Source: Mariniflexile litorale
GTDB lineage: Bacteria > Bacteroidota > Bacteroidia > Flavobacteriales > Flavobacteriaceae
NCBI RefSeq assembly: GCF_031128465.2
Contig: NZ_CP155618.1
Coordinates: 1,373,501-1,437,500 of the forward strand
Length of the DNA: 64,000 nt
Reading direction: 5' to 3'
Shown: piece after piece, positions 54,615 to 64,000 of the stretch
How positions within the stretch are numbered: position 1 is the first letter of the stretch
Layout of the letters: every line of letters starts with the position of its first letter
Translations under genes and position numbers: made by a program
Notes under the pieces: model-generated
Seen by the model: the letters and a program-made list of their open reading frames with translations, nothing else
Databases searched by the model: none
What the model was told of the DNA's origin: nothing

Positions 54615-57398
54615 ATGAAAACAATTCTTACATTTTTTTTGTTGTTTTTTTGCAGCATTATTTATTCGCAAACTACTATAACAGGTTCTGTTTTAGATGA
54701 TAATAGTCAACCCATCCCCGGTGCAAATATTATTATTGTGGGAACCACAACAGGAACCGTTACAGATTTTGATGGAAACTTCACATTAACTTTTAACCGA
54801 AACCCTCCTTTTAGTATTCAAGCAAGTAGCGTCGGTTTTGAAACAGTAACAATACAAGTTACCTCCAACAATCAAAAGCTAAACTTGATTCTTAAAGAAG
54901 GCACCTCGTTAGATGAAGTTGTTATTTCTGCTTCCCGAACACCAGAGCGTATTTTTGAATCGCCAGTAACAGTAGAACGCTTAGGACTTAAAGAAATTAA
55001 AAACACCGCTTCTGCCGATTTTTACGATAGTTTAGAAAACCTGAAAGGTGTAGATGTAAACACCAACAGTTTAACATTTAAATCTGTTAATACACGGGGT
55101 TTTGCAACTTTTGCTAACAATCGTTTTATGCAATTAGTTGATGGGATGGATAACTCGACACCTGCTTTAAACTTCCCAATAGGAAATTTAGTTGGTATGA
55201 CTGAAACCGATGTTTTAAGTGTAGAATTACTACCAGGAGCATCTTCTGCATTATATGGAGCCAATGCTTTTAATGGTATATTATTTATGCGAAGTAAAAA
55301 CCCATTTGACCATCAAGGAATCAGTGCTTCTATCAAAAGAGGTATTACATCACAAAAAGCTTCAGGTGATAATGCATATACCGATGTAAGCTTTCGTGCT
55401 GGACATAAATTTAACAATAAGTTTGCCGCTAAAATAAACTTTGGTTACTTAAAAGGTACAGATTGGGCAGCAAATAGCAAAGTCGACAAAACAAATATTG
55501 GGGGCACACGTGCAAATACAGATTATGATGGTGTGAACGTTTATGGAGATGAAGCTTCAACAAACCTGAAAGCTGTTACCGAGAGCCCTACTTTTTTAGC
55601 TCAATTACCAAATCCAGCTTTAGTGGATTTAGTACCACATGTTGTAGTTAGTAGAACTGGATATGATGAAAGTGATCTAACCAATTATAATGCTGAAAGT
55701 ATAAAAGCGGATTGGGGCTTCTACTATAGACCCTTTGAAAATTCATTCGAAATATCGTATGTGGGTAAAGTAGGTACAGGTACCACCATTTACCAAGGAA
55801 CCAACAGATATAATATTGACGGATTCTTTCAAGAACAGCATAAATTAGAAATTAAAAATGATAACTTCTTTTTAAGAGGTTATGTTGTTAATGATAAAGC
55901 AGGAGATTCTTATGATATGGTCTTTACAGGAATCAATATTAACAGAGCTTGGAAAGATAATAATACGTGGTTTGGTGAATATACAGGTGCATTTATAGCC
56001 GCCACTCTTGGAGGTGCGAACGAAACTGATGCACATGCTGCTGCAAGAACTGTTGCCGATACAGGAATGTATTTACCAGGAACTCCTGAATTTATTGCCG
56101 CTTTCAATAAAAGCATAAATGATCCCGATTTATCTACAGGTTCAAAATTTCAAGATGCCTCTAAATATTATCATGCAGATGCAAATTATAACTTTAGTCA
56201 TTTAATTGATTTTGCAGACATCCAAGTTGGTGGATCTTTTAGACAATACAATTTGAATTCTTCGGGAACTATCTATACCGATCTTAATAAACCTATAGAC
56301 TATTCAGAATACGGTATTTATACGCAAATTCAGAAAAATTTCGAATTAAACGAAGATATGGAGCTAAAATTAACAGGATCTGCTCGTTTTGATAAATCTG
56401 AATTTTTTGATGGTTTTATATCCCCAAGAATTTCTGCTGGTTTAACGGTAAACAGAAATCATAATATAAGAGCATCTGTTCAAACTGGATTTAGAAACCC
56501 AACAACACAAGATTTATTTATTGGTTTAGATGCAGGTAGAGCTATTTTAGTAGGTTCTGCTCCTAATAACTTAGCTAGATGGACTAGAGATTATCAGGTA
56601 AGTGGTGGTGGCCAATTATTAGGACAACCAGCAACTATAACACAAACGGGGGCTGTTGCGTATAATAACTCATATACAGCAAGTTCTGCATTAGCTTTAG
56701 CTGCTACTGGCAATCCTGCGGTATTAGAAGTTGCAAATCCAGACATCGTAAAACCAGAACAGGTAACTTCAGGTGAAATAGGTTATAGAGGGAAATTCAG
56801 TAACCTTATTGTAGATTTTAGTGCGTATTACAATAGTTATAAAGATTTTATTTCACAAGAAGTTGTGGTTGCTCCATACTATGGAACTGTTGGAGATGGT
56901 TCATTATCTGTTGCAGCATTAGCCAATGGTGATAGTCAAGCTTATAGTACGTATACAAATTCTGAAGCAAGTGTTAACTCATATGGAGCTTCTATAGGTC
57001 TATCAACTAAAATATTTAATAATTTTGATTTAAACGGAAGTTATACTTATGCAAGATTAGACTTTGATCAAGAAAAATATCCAGATTTCACAACGAATTT
57101 CAATACTCCAGAACATAAATTTAAAGCCTCATTTGGTAATACAGAGTTGTTTAAAAATTTCGGATTCAATGTTGCTTATAGATATAGTGATGATTATTAT
57201 TGGGAAGCGACATTTGCTAATGGTGTGGTTCCAGAATTCCATGTGGTAGATGCTCAAATAAACTTAACAGTGCCTAGCATGAAATCCATGTTTAAAGTAG
57301 GCGCAACAAATCTTGCTGGTAAAGAATACTACACTGCATATGGAACAGGATATATCGGTTCTATGTATTATGTGTCCTGGACAATTAACAACTTATAA
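54615..57398 (+). CDS. TonB-dependent receptor with carboxypeptidase-regulatory-like N-domain
   Basis: A 927-residue outer-membrane receptor: signal peptide (ends CSIIYSQ), CarboxypepD_reg-like domain (about 20-98, ITGSVLDDNSQPIPGANIII), plug domain with SVNTRGFATFANNRFMQLVD and LPGASSALYGANAFNGILFM, and a barrel ending YYVSWTINNL. Two bases separate it from the GDSL lipoprotein gene, so they form an operon. The substrate may be a lipid- or ester-containing compound in view of that partner (inference). Confidence 0.93.
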   Translation: MKTILTFFLLFFCSIIYSQTTITGSVLDDNSQPIPGANIIIVGTTTGTVTDFDGNFTLTFNRNPPFSIQASSVGFETVTIQVTSNNQKLNLILKEGTSLDEVVISASRTPERIFESPVTVERLGLKEIKNTASADFYDSLENLKGVDVNTNSLTFKSVNTRGFATFANNRFMQLVDGMDNSTPALNFPIGNLVGMTETDVLSVELLPGASSALYGANAFNGILFMRSKNPFDHQGISASIKRGITSQKASGDNAYTDVSFRAGHKFNNKFAAKINFGYLKGTDWAANSKVDKTNIGGTRANTDYDGVNVYGDEASTNLKAVTESPTFLAQLPNPALVDLVPHVVVSRTGYDESDLTNYNAESIKADWGFYYRPFENSFEISYVGKVGTGTTIYQGTNRYNIDGFFQEQHKLEIKNDNFFLRGYVVNDKAGDSYDMVFTGININRAWKDNNTWFGEYTGAFIAATLGGANETDAHAAARTVADTGMYLPGTPEFIAAFNKSINDPDLSTGSKFQDASKYYHADANYNFSHLIDFADIQVGGSFRQYNLNSSGTIYTDLNKPIDYSEYGIYTQIQKNFELNEDMELKLTGSARFDKSEFFDGFISPRISAGLTVNRNHNIRASVQTGFRNPTTQDLFIGLDAGRAILVGSAPNNLARWTRDYQVSGGGQLLGQPATITQTGAVAYNNSYTASSALALAATGNPAVLEVANPDIVKPEQVTSGEIGYRGKFSNLIVDFSAYYNSYKDFISQEVVVAPYYGTVGDGSLSVAALANGDSQAYSTYTNSEASVNSYGASIGLSTKIFNNFDLNGSYTYARLDFDQEKYPDFTTNFNTPEHKFKASFGNTELFKNFGFNVAYRYSDDYYWEATFANGVVPEFHVVDAQINLTVPSMKSMFKVGATNLAGKEYYTAYGTGYIGSMYYVSWTINNL

Positions 57399-57400
57399 AA

Positions 57401-58891
57401 ATGAAAATTACTATGAATATAAAATATATATGGCTGTTAATAATCTTATTAGGTCTTACAGCTTGTAATGATATAGAAGATGTTAGCCGAGAAGAAGCAA
57501 AAGTAATATTGCCTGAATTAACTGCTGGTTCTGCCAATTTTACTACGTATGTGGCTGTAGGAGCTTCTTTTACTGCGGGTTATACTGACAATGCTTTATT
57601 TAAAGCTTCACAAGAAAACGCGTACCCCAATATTTTATCACAACAATTTGCAAAAATTGGTGGTGGTATATTTACACAACCATTAATGAACGATAACTTT
57701 GGCGGTATCGCTTTAGGAGGCGTACAATTACCCGGATTTGGCCCAAGATTAGTTTTTGGTGGCTCAGGTCCAGTACCTTTAGAGTCGGTTATTGGTCCCG
57801 TTGTTTCAACAACAGATTTAGCAGTAAACAACTTAACAGGCCCCTTTAACAATATGGGCGTTCCAGGTGCTAAAAGTTTTCATTTATTGTTTAACGGTTA
57901 CGGAAACCCTACAAATTTAGCAACTAAAACAGCTAATCCATACTTTATACGTATGGCTTCTAGTGAATCTGCTACGGTACTAGGTGATGCCATGTTAAAA
58001 TCTCCCACGTTTTTTACTTTATCAGAAATGGGAGGTAATGATGTTTTAGGTTATGCAGTGTCTGGTGGCGATGACACCAACCCCATTACACCAAGCGCCG
58101 GAGCTGTTGGCGTTGGTTTTGATGCTACTTTTAATTTTTTAGTTACTACCTTAACCTCTCAGGGAGCAAAAGGTGTAGTAACTAATGTTCCTTATATAAC
58201 AGATTTACCACATTTTACAACCGTACCTTATAATCCATTACCATTAGATGCCTCAACTGCCACCCAATTAAATAATGCTTACGCACAATATAACGGAGGT
58301 ATTCAATATGCTTTAAGTCAAGGAGACATCGACGCCAATGAAGCCGCTGCCCGAACTATTAATTTCACGGCTTCTGCAACTAATACCATGGTATTAATTG
58401 ATGAAGACTTAACAGATTTATCTGGATACAGTCTTCCTAATTACAGACAATCTACGGTTCATGATTTGTTTGTGTTACCCCTATCTTCTCTTATTCCACA
58501 AGGCTATGGAACTCAAGTTCCGTTAGCTGATAAATGGGTTTTAATACCTTCTGAGCAAGCCGCTATTAAAGATGCTATCGATGCTTATAATACAACTATT
58601 GCCGCCACAGCCGATGCCAATCCGAATATAGTTTTAGTAGATTTAAATGGTATTCTAACACAATTAGCTTCAACAGGCATTCCTTTTGATGATTATACTA
58701 TGAATGCCAAATTAGTAACAGGTGGCGCTATTGGCTTAGATGGAATTCACTTAACCGCCAGAGGCTACGCCTACTTATCTAATAAATTTTTAGAGGCTAT
58801 AGATACGGCCTTTGGATCAAACTTTATAGCATCTGGAAATGTGGCGAAAGCAGGAAATTATCCAACAAATTACGCACCAAATTTAAATTAG
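57401..58891 (+). CDS. SGNH/GDSL-type hydrolase lipoprotein
   Basis: A 496-residue lipoprotein (signal ending LLGLTACND, Cys22). SGNH blocks are present in order: block I GASFTAGY at 54-61 with nucleophile Ser56 (GAS instead of GDS), NNMGVPGAKS as block II (Gly), EMGGNDVLGY as block III (Asn), and DGIHLTARGYAYL near 446-458 as block V with the Asp/His pair. Predicted esterase or acylhydrolase at the outer membrane, cotranscribed with the TonB receptor. Confidence 0.88.
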   Translation: MKITMNIKYIWLLIILLGLTACNDIEDVSREEAKVILPELTAGSANFTTYVAVGASFTAGYTDNALFKASQENAYPNILSQQFAKIGGGIFTQPLMNDNFGGIALGGVQLPGFGPRLVFGGSGPVPLESVIGPVVSTTDLAVNNLTGPFNNMGVPGAKSFHLLFNGYGNPTNLATKTANPYFIRMASSESATVLGDAMLKSPTFFTLSEMGGNDVLGYAVSGGDDTNPITPSAGAVGVGFDATFNFLVTTLTSQGAKGVVTNVPYITDLPHFTTVPYNPLPLDASTATQLNNAYAQYNGGIQYALSQGDIDANEAAARTINFTASATNTMVLIDEDLTDLSGYSLPNYRQSTVHDLFVLPLSSLIPQGYGTQVPLADKWVLIPSEQAAIKDAIDAYNTTIAATADANPNIVLVDLNGILTQLASTGIPFDDYTMNAKLVTGGAIGLDGIHLTARGYAYLSNKFLEAIDTAFGSNFIASGNVAKAGNYPTNYAPNLN

Positions 58892-58908
58892 TATACAATA
58901 ATCATATT

Positions 58909-58936
58909 AAACGCCTTGAAATTCAAGGCGTTTTTT
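58909..58936 (+). terminator. intrinsic terminator of the TonB receptor/GDSL operon
   Basis: AAACGCCTTGAA-a-TTCAAGGCGTTT, a perfect 12-bp stem followed by T's, 18 bp past the stop at 58891. Confidence 0.92.
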
Positions 58937-58983
58937 ATTATAAAAAAGCTTTAAAAACAACTTTCATTTTAAATTAAAAAAAT

Positions 58984-58991
58984 TATCTTTG
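58984..58991 (+). promoter_or_regulatory. atpD promoter -7 element (TATCTTTG)
   Basis: Exact TAnnTTTG match followed by CAC, as in strong Bacteroidota promoters; a TTT at 58962-58964 lies 19 bp upstream in the -33 position. The start codon is at 59052. Confidence 0.6.
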
Positions 58992-59048
58992 CACGCGGAA
59001 ACTAAAAGTGTTTTCATTCAATTAAAACGCATAATATTAAACATATAA

Positions 59049-60560
<1,512 letters not shown>

Positions 60561-60562
60561 TT

Positions 60563-60606
60563 CAATTGATAATTATCAATTGACAATTATCAATTATCAA
60601 TTATAA
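60563..60606. repeat. palindrome and AATTATC repeats between atpD and atpC
   Basis: CAATTGATAATTATCAATTG (60563-60582) is a perfect 20-bp palindrome, followed by further AATTATC units up to the atpC leader. Possibly a processing hairpin that sets the beta:epsilon expression ratio, or a simple-repeat expansion. Confidence 0.6.
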
Positions 60607-60611
60607 AAATT

Positions 60612-60899
60612 ATGTATTTAGAAATTGTATCACCAGAAGCTACTTTATTCAGTTCAGAAATTGAATCTGTTGTACTTCCAGGTATAAATGGAGAATTTCA
60701 ACTTTTAAATAATCACGCATCTATTGTGTCGCTTTTAAAAGAAGGTACCATTAAAATTCATACAGAAACCCAATTAGATTTGGATGCATTACATACTGAA
60801 ATTATTCCTCAAAAAGGTAATAATAAAATAGTAACGCTAAAAATCAATTCTGGAACTATTGAAATGAAAGATAATAAGGTTATTGTTTTAGTAGACTAA
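60612..60899 (+). CDS. atpC: F1F0 ATP synthase subunit epsilon (short form)
   Basis: A 95-residue protein covering only the N-terminal beta-sandwich of epsilon (MYLEIVSPEATLFSSEIESV, LPGINGEFQLLNNHASIVS). The C-terminal helical hairpin of the roughly 135-residue epsilon, which inhibits ATP hydrolysis in E. coli, is absent. Short forms are usual in Bacteroidota. The region from about 45 to 70 (HTETQLDLDALHTEIIPQKG) is divergent. Confidence 0.95.
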   Translation: MYLEIVSPEATLFSSEIESVVLPGINGEFQLLNNHASIVSLLKEGTIKIHTETQLDLDALHTEIIPQKGNNKIVTLKINSGTIEMKDNKVIVLVD

Positions 60900-60923
60900 A
60901 AGTCTATTACTTTATATAATATT

Positions 60924-60957
60924 AAAAACGCAAAGCTTTAAGTTTTGCGTTTTTTTT
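60924..60957 (+). terminator. intrinsic terminator of atpDC
   Basis: AAAAACGCAAA pairs with TTTGCGTTTTT (60924-60934 with 60944-60954), followed by more T's; 24 bp past the atpC stop. The A-run on the left may let it act for the convergent umuD gene as well. Confidence 0.88.
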
Positions 60958-60983
60958 ATTTATTAATTGTTGTTAACTGAAAA

Positions 60984-61424
60984 CTATACTTTTTTTATAA
61001 CATTCGTAACAATCCCCCAAATTATAAAGTTATTTTCACTTGTGATTTTTATAATGGGGTAGTTAGGATTTTCTGGTTGTAACCAGACCTCATCTTTATC
61101 TACTTTTAATCGTTTTACGGTAAATTCTCCATCTAAAAAACAAACTGCTATTTTGTTGTTTTGAGGTTCCAAACTTCTGTCTATTACTAACAAATCGTTA
61201 TCGTCTAACCCTGCACCAATCATAGATTGCCCACTTACGCGTGCAAAAAAAGTAGCTTCTTTATTCCTTATAAGCTCTTTGTCTAAGGATAAGCGCTGTT
61301 CTTTGAAATCTTCAGCTGGAGAAGGAAATCCAGCAGAAATACCTGTTTCAAAAAATACGGCACCTAAACTATTTGTATCTTCTGGAGTGAAAAATGATAA
61401 ATTATTAGATTGATGTAACATCAT
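60984..61424 (-). CDS. umuD: UmuD-type S24 autoprotease (DNA polymerase V subunit)
   Basis: Self-cleaving LexA-like protein whose processed form joins UmuC in translesion synthesis. 146 residues: cleavage site Ala31-Gly32 in ISAGFPSPAED, catalytic Ser67 in SGQSMIGAG and Lys104 in FTVKRLK. The N-terminal arm is short and has no DNA-binding domain, which separates it from LexA. It lies downstream of umuC, the reverse of the usual order. Confidence 0.95.
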   Translation of the reverse strand: MMLHQSNNLSFFTPEDTNSLGAVFFETGISAGFPSPAEDFKEQRLSLDKELIRNKEATFFARVSGQSMIGAGLDDNDLLVIDRSLEPQNNKIAVCFLDGEFTVKRLKVDKDEVWLQPENPNYPIIKITSENNFIIWGIVTNVIKKV

Positions 61425-61443
61425 TTTATTTTGTGTTTCTTTT

Positions 61444-61503
61444 GCGTTAGGGATTGAAGCAGGCTACCGTGTAGCGCGAAAAGCCCGACCCTTGTGGTAA
61501 CGC
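61444..61503. repeat. palindromic repeat of dispersed type between umuC and umuD
   Basis: A 60-bp G+C-richer block with GCGTTA/TAACGC inverted ends and an inner GCTAC-cgt-GTAGC hairpin (61463-61475). The opening GCGTTAGGGATTGAAGC is reminiscent of intergenic repeats common in flavobacteria (memory). It lies 19 bp upstream of the umuD start, so it replaces most of the expected umuD leader. Confidence 0.55.
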
Positions 61504-61573
61504 TCTATTAAAATTATTTATTCTTTTTTTAAATTTAGTTCTAATTTTTGAAACCTTAATCTTTGAATGCCAA

Positions 61574-62830
61574 TTATTTCACTTTAATAATTTCATTGAT
61601 ATTCGTGGTGTAACGTGGTGATAAGCGCTCTTGCCGCATTTTCCAAGTGCGTTTTAAGTCTTGATTGCCTATTTTAATTTTGTAATCGGCGTATTTAGCG
61701 TTTAAGCCATCGATGGCCCGCATGAGTGGTTTATGTTTAGGATTCTCACTTTCAAACAAATGTAATTGATGGTTAGTGGTTGGCACTAAGCCCATAACCA
61801 CAACACCTGCACGTTTATACTTTATGCCAGCTTTAAAAATACTTGTTACAGCTTTAACCGCTTCTTGACTGATAATTAAACTGGAATCGCTTGGATAGGT
61901 TAAACTTACTAGTTTGCTGGCACGGTGCTGCTCTAATTCTTTTTTATGCCTATCGCTACTTAGCACTACATAGATGATGTGGCAGCTAGAGCCTTGTTTC
62001 CGCAGTTTTTCAGCACAGCTTGTTGCAAAAGTTGAAATACGTTCTTTTATATTTTCAATATCTGAAAAAGTATATTCAAAACTTCGGGTTGTGGCAATAG
62101 CTTGTTTTGTTTTAACTTCATCTAATTGCAAAGTGGGTATGCCTTCTAAATCCTTTTTAAGTTTCCACTCTACAATAGAGAAATTTTTACGCACCCAATC
62201 GTCTGGAAGCAATACAAAATCTAATGCGGTAGTACATCCTTTTGCTTTCAATCGCTTTGTTAAGCCACGACCAATACCCCATACATCTTTAATTTTAATC
62301 CATTTTAAGGCTTTAATACGTTTTTCTTCAGAATCGATAACATAAACGCCTTTGGTTTGGTTAGGAAACTTACGGGCAATTTTATTAGCGACTTTACTTA
62401 ATGCCTTTGTTGGCGCCATACCCACACAGGTGGGAATGCCCGTCCATTTTAAAATACGGGTTCTAATTTGGCTTCCATACTCGTTAAAATTATAATTTTC
62501 AAAGCCTTTAAATTGAATGAAAGCTTCATCAATGCTGTATACTTCAACATCGGGCGTGAATTGTTCTAAAATGGACATAACACGACCGCTCATGTCACCA
62601 TAAAGCGGATAGTTAGATGAAAATACTTGTATGCCATTTTCTTTACAAAATCTGTCCCATTTAAAAATAGGCGCTCCCATAGGCAAACCAATAACTTTGG
62701 CTTCATCACTGCGAGCTATAACACATCCATCGTTATTGCTTAAAATAGCCATCGGCTTATTTCGTAAATTAGGGTTGAAAGCGCGTTCGCAAGACGCATA
62801 AAAATTGTTACAATCTACTAGGGCATACAT
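61574..62830 (-). CDS. umuC: Y-family DNA polymerase V subunit UmuC
   Basis: Error-prone lesion-bypass polymerase. 418 residues: MYALVDCNNFYASCERAFNP with the first catalytic Asp, NNDGCVIARSDEAK, YSIDEAFIQFKG with the catalytic Asp-Glu pair, helix-hairpin-helix region (KIKDVWGIGRGLTKRLKAKG) and the little-finger and C-terminal tail. A -7-like element almost abuts the ATG (see 62836). Upstream of umuD on the same strand. Confidence 0.96.
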   Translation of the reverse strand: MYALVDCNNFYASCERAFNPNLRNKPMAILSNNDGCVIARSDEAKVIGLPMGAPIFKWDRFCKENGIQVFSSNYPLYGDMSGRVMSILEQFTPDVEVYSIDEAFIQFKGFENYNFNEYGSQIRTRILKWTGIPTCVGMAPTKALSKVANKIARKFPNQTKGVYVIDSEEKRIKALKWIKIKDVWGIGRGLTKRLKAKGCTTALDFVLLPDDWVRKNFSIVEWKLKKDLEGIPTLQLDEVKTKQAIATTRSFEYTFSDIENIKERISTFATSCAEKLRKQGSSCHIIYVVLSSDRHKKELEQHRASKLVSLTYPSDSSLIISQEAVKAVTSIFKAGIKYKRAGVVVMGLVPTTNHQLHLFESENPKHKPLMRAIDGLNAKYADYKIKIGNQDLKRTWKMRQERLSPRYTTNINEIIKVK

Positions 62831-62835
62831 AAGGG

Positions 62836-62843
62836 CAAAGGTA
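62836..62843 (-). promoter_or_regulatory. candidate umuC -7 element (TACCTTTG), predicting a leaderless mRNA
   Basis: Exact TAnnTTTG match ending 6 bases before the umuC ATG. With the usual 5-7 base distance to the start point, transcription would begin at or next to the A of ATG. No SOS-type operator could be recognised. Confidence 0.4.
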
Positions 62844-62863
62844 CGTGAAATGCCTATATTTTT

Positions 62864-63277
62864 TTAGAAAAACTTCCCGCTTTGTATGATGGCATGTCCA
62901 GTTCGCTTATAAGTAACCTTGGTACCATTTGCACAGAATTGATACACTGCTTTCACTTTTTGCTCCGAAACAGATAATAAAATAACATCGGCTACTTCAC
63001 AATCATAATCTTTAGCGACTTTCTTTTTTACATCATCCATGGTGGCGCGTCCCTTTTTCAATTGTGATTGAATTTTGGAATTCAACTTTGGCTCCTCAAA
63101 ATCTACTGCTAGGTTACATCTTTTATCGGGTGTTGATTTTTCTATATCAATATATTCCCAAGTATAATCGGATTTTAATAGTATTCGCCTTCCATCTTCG
63201 GTTTTTACAATGTGATTGTTTTGGGAGAAACCAACTAAGGTGATAAAAAACAGAAACATAAAAAGACACTTTTTCAT
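62864..63277 (-). CDS. DUF3157-like exported protein
   Basis: A 137-residue protein with a signal peptide (MKKCLFMFLFFITLVGFSQ). The segment VKTEDGRRILLKSDYTWEYI is typical of DUF3157-like proteins, as are two later Cys residues (DKRCNLAV, DYDCEVAD) and a third in YQFCANGTK. Beta-rich and probably periplasmic. Function unknown. Confidence 0.72.
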   Translation of the reverse strand: MKKCLFMFLFFITLVGFSQNNHIVKTEDGRRILLKSDYTWEYIDIEKSTPDKRCNLAVDFEEPKLNSKIQSQLKKGRATMDDVKKKVAKDYDCEVADVILLSVSEQKVKAVYQFCANGTKVTYKRTGHAIIQSGKFF

Positions 63278-63328
63278 AGCAAGAGGGTGTATAATTGAAT
63301 TTCAAAAATACAATTTTTTCAAGTTAAA

Positions 63329-63535
63329 TTAATCTTCTACAAATTCTAAAATATCTGCGGGTTGACAGTCTAACGCTTTACAAATAGCCTCTAAAGTGGA
63401 AAAACGTACTGCTTTAGCTTTCCCTGATTTTAAAATGGAGAGGTTTGCTGTAGTAATTCCTATAATTTCAGCCAACTCATTGCTTCTCATTTTGCGTTTA
63501 GTAAGCATAATATCTAGATTTACTATTATAGGCAT
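63329..63535 (-). CDS. XRE/Cro-CI-type helix-turn-helix regulator (YozG-like)
   Basis: A 68-residue protein that is essentially one HTH domain: MLTKRKMRSNELAEIIGITT then ANLSILKSGKAKAVRFSTLE (recognition helix ITTANLSILKSGK) and the LEAICKALDCQPADILEF end. This subtype regularly pairs with DUF2975 membrane proteins; here the DUF2975 gene is immediately upstream (3 bp). The pair probably forms an autoregulated unit. Confidence 0.93.
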   Translation of the reverse strand: MPIIVNLDIMLTKRKMRSNELAEIIGITTANLSILKSGKAKAVRFSTLEAICKALDCQPADILEFVED

Positions 63536-63538
63536 AAG

Positions 63539-64000
63539 TTATATAGTTAGTTCGTTTTCTTGTTTTAATATTCTTGAATTTTCAAAAATTTTACTAAATA
63601 GCAGAAAAAATAAGCCTATAACAATAGAAAAAATACTTTTCAAATCGATTGCAGCACTTGCTATACTTAAAATTTTAATAAAAATATCATCTTCTATTTT
63701 AATTGTATTTTTAAAATATAGCGCAAAAAACAACTGTACTATAATTGATGAAACTCCTATAAAAACAAAAAGACTTCCTACTATTTTAAAGTTTTTTATT
63801 ACTTGATTATTATAAAAATCGGACTGCATAAATAATGAAACGCTTTTTCTTAAAAATGAGATTGCAATTATAAATAATACGAAATTAACAGCTATTGTTA
63901 AAGGAATAAAAAACATTCTCCAGTTAAAAAATGTACTAAACAACATTTTGAATATGACTGAATTATTAGACATCGGTGCAAATAATAAATCTGTAAAAAA
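63539..64000 (-). CDS. DUF2975 membrane protein (partial, runs off the right edge)
   Basis: At least 154 codons. An ATG at 63973 exists, but the frame stays open to base 64000 and the first helix of the family is not in the ATG-started version: the visible part begins with the second segment (MFFIPLTIAVNFVLFIIAIS), followed by the FLRKSVSLFMQSDFYNNQVI loop and two further segments. So the true start is probably outside the window. A promoter-like ATTATTTG near 63981 leaves the ATG at 63973 possible. Partner of the XRE gene. Confidence 0.72.
   Translation of the reverse strand, partial: FFTDLLFAPMSNNSVIFKMLFSTFFNWRMFFIPLTIAVNFVLFIIAISFLRKSVSLFMQSDFYNNQVIKNFKIVGSLFVFIGVSSIIVQLFFALYFKNTIKIEDDIFIKILSIASAAIDLKSIFSIVIGLFFLLFSKIFENSRILKQENELTI

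Overview
The window is an A+T-rich bacterial chromosome segment that fits a (probably marine) member of the Flavobacteriaceae, phylum Bacteroidota. The basis is a complete SUF cluster with Bacteroidota companions (SufT, DUF2480, DUF3078), three TonB-dependent receptors with N-terminal carboxypeptidase-regulatory-like domains, many 'SxxxAC' lipoproteins, a decayed type IX secretion (T9SS) C-terminal sorting domain, TAnnTTTG-type -7 promoter elements, and DUF4270/DUF3108/DUF5689 proteins. No rRNA, tRNA, CRISPR array or intact insertion sequence was recognised.

Layout. 1-3.5 kb: start of an aspartokinase gene (left edge), a divergent ACT-domain protein, an alpha/beta hydrolase, two tandem small zinc-ribbon-like paralogues, thiL. 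3.6-11.5 kb: iron-sulfur assembly cluster sufA-B-C-D-S, lipoprotein, sufE, sufT, DUF2480; a 468-bp cassette bounded by inverted repeats and carrying a broken four-helix-bundle (S23) gene sits exactly between sufC and sufD. 11.5-17.7 kb: DUF3078 barrel, PBP1A, hflX, an EEP-family hydrolase, a small membrane protein. 17.7-24.3 kb: a gene fossil, then a DUF5689 lipoprotein, a TonB receptor and a divergent exported EEP nuclease, which look like a nucleic-acid or phosphoester scavenging locus. 24.3-36 kb: a second TonB receptor, operon DUF3108-tryptophan dioxygenase-M23 peptidase-pgi, a patatin/barrel autotransporter-like phospholipase, uvrC. 36-39 kb: an Asp-protease (RimB-like), RimK, M14 deacylase module plus 5-formyl-THF cyclo-ligase. 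39-50 kb (mostly minus strand): ileS-TraR-lspA, a lipoprotein, a T9SS pseudogene, and panC-panD-flippase-like-esterase-radA. 50-61 kb (plus strand): short GT5 protein, DUF4270, glmS, TonB receptor + GDSL lipoprotein, atpD-atpC. 61-64 kb: umuD and umuC (in reversed order), DUF3157, XRE regulator and a DUF2975 membrane protein running off the right edge.

The most unusual content is not a single large system but a set of palindromic dispersed-type elements: one has inserted in frame into ileS (codons about 219-252), one makes a nested bidirectional terminator, others sit in intergenic gaps, and inverted repeats bracket the four-helix-bundle cassette. Three decayed genes are visible (S23 protein, T9SS-secreted protein, an unidentified one). 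The esterase upstream of radA has Gly where the nucleophilic Ser is expected. Functional modules worth testing are TonB receptor/DUF5689/EEP (18.3-23.8 kb) and protease/RimK/M14 (36.2-38.5 kb).
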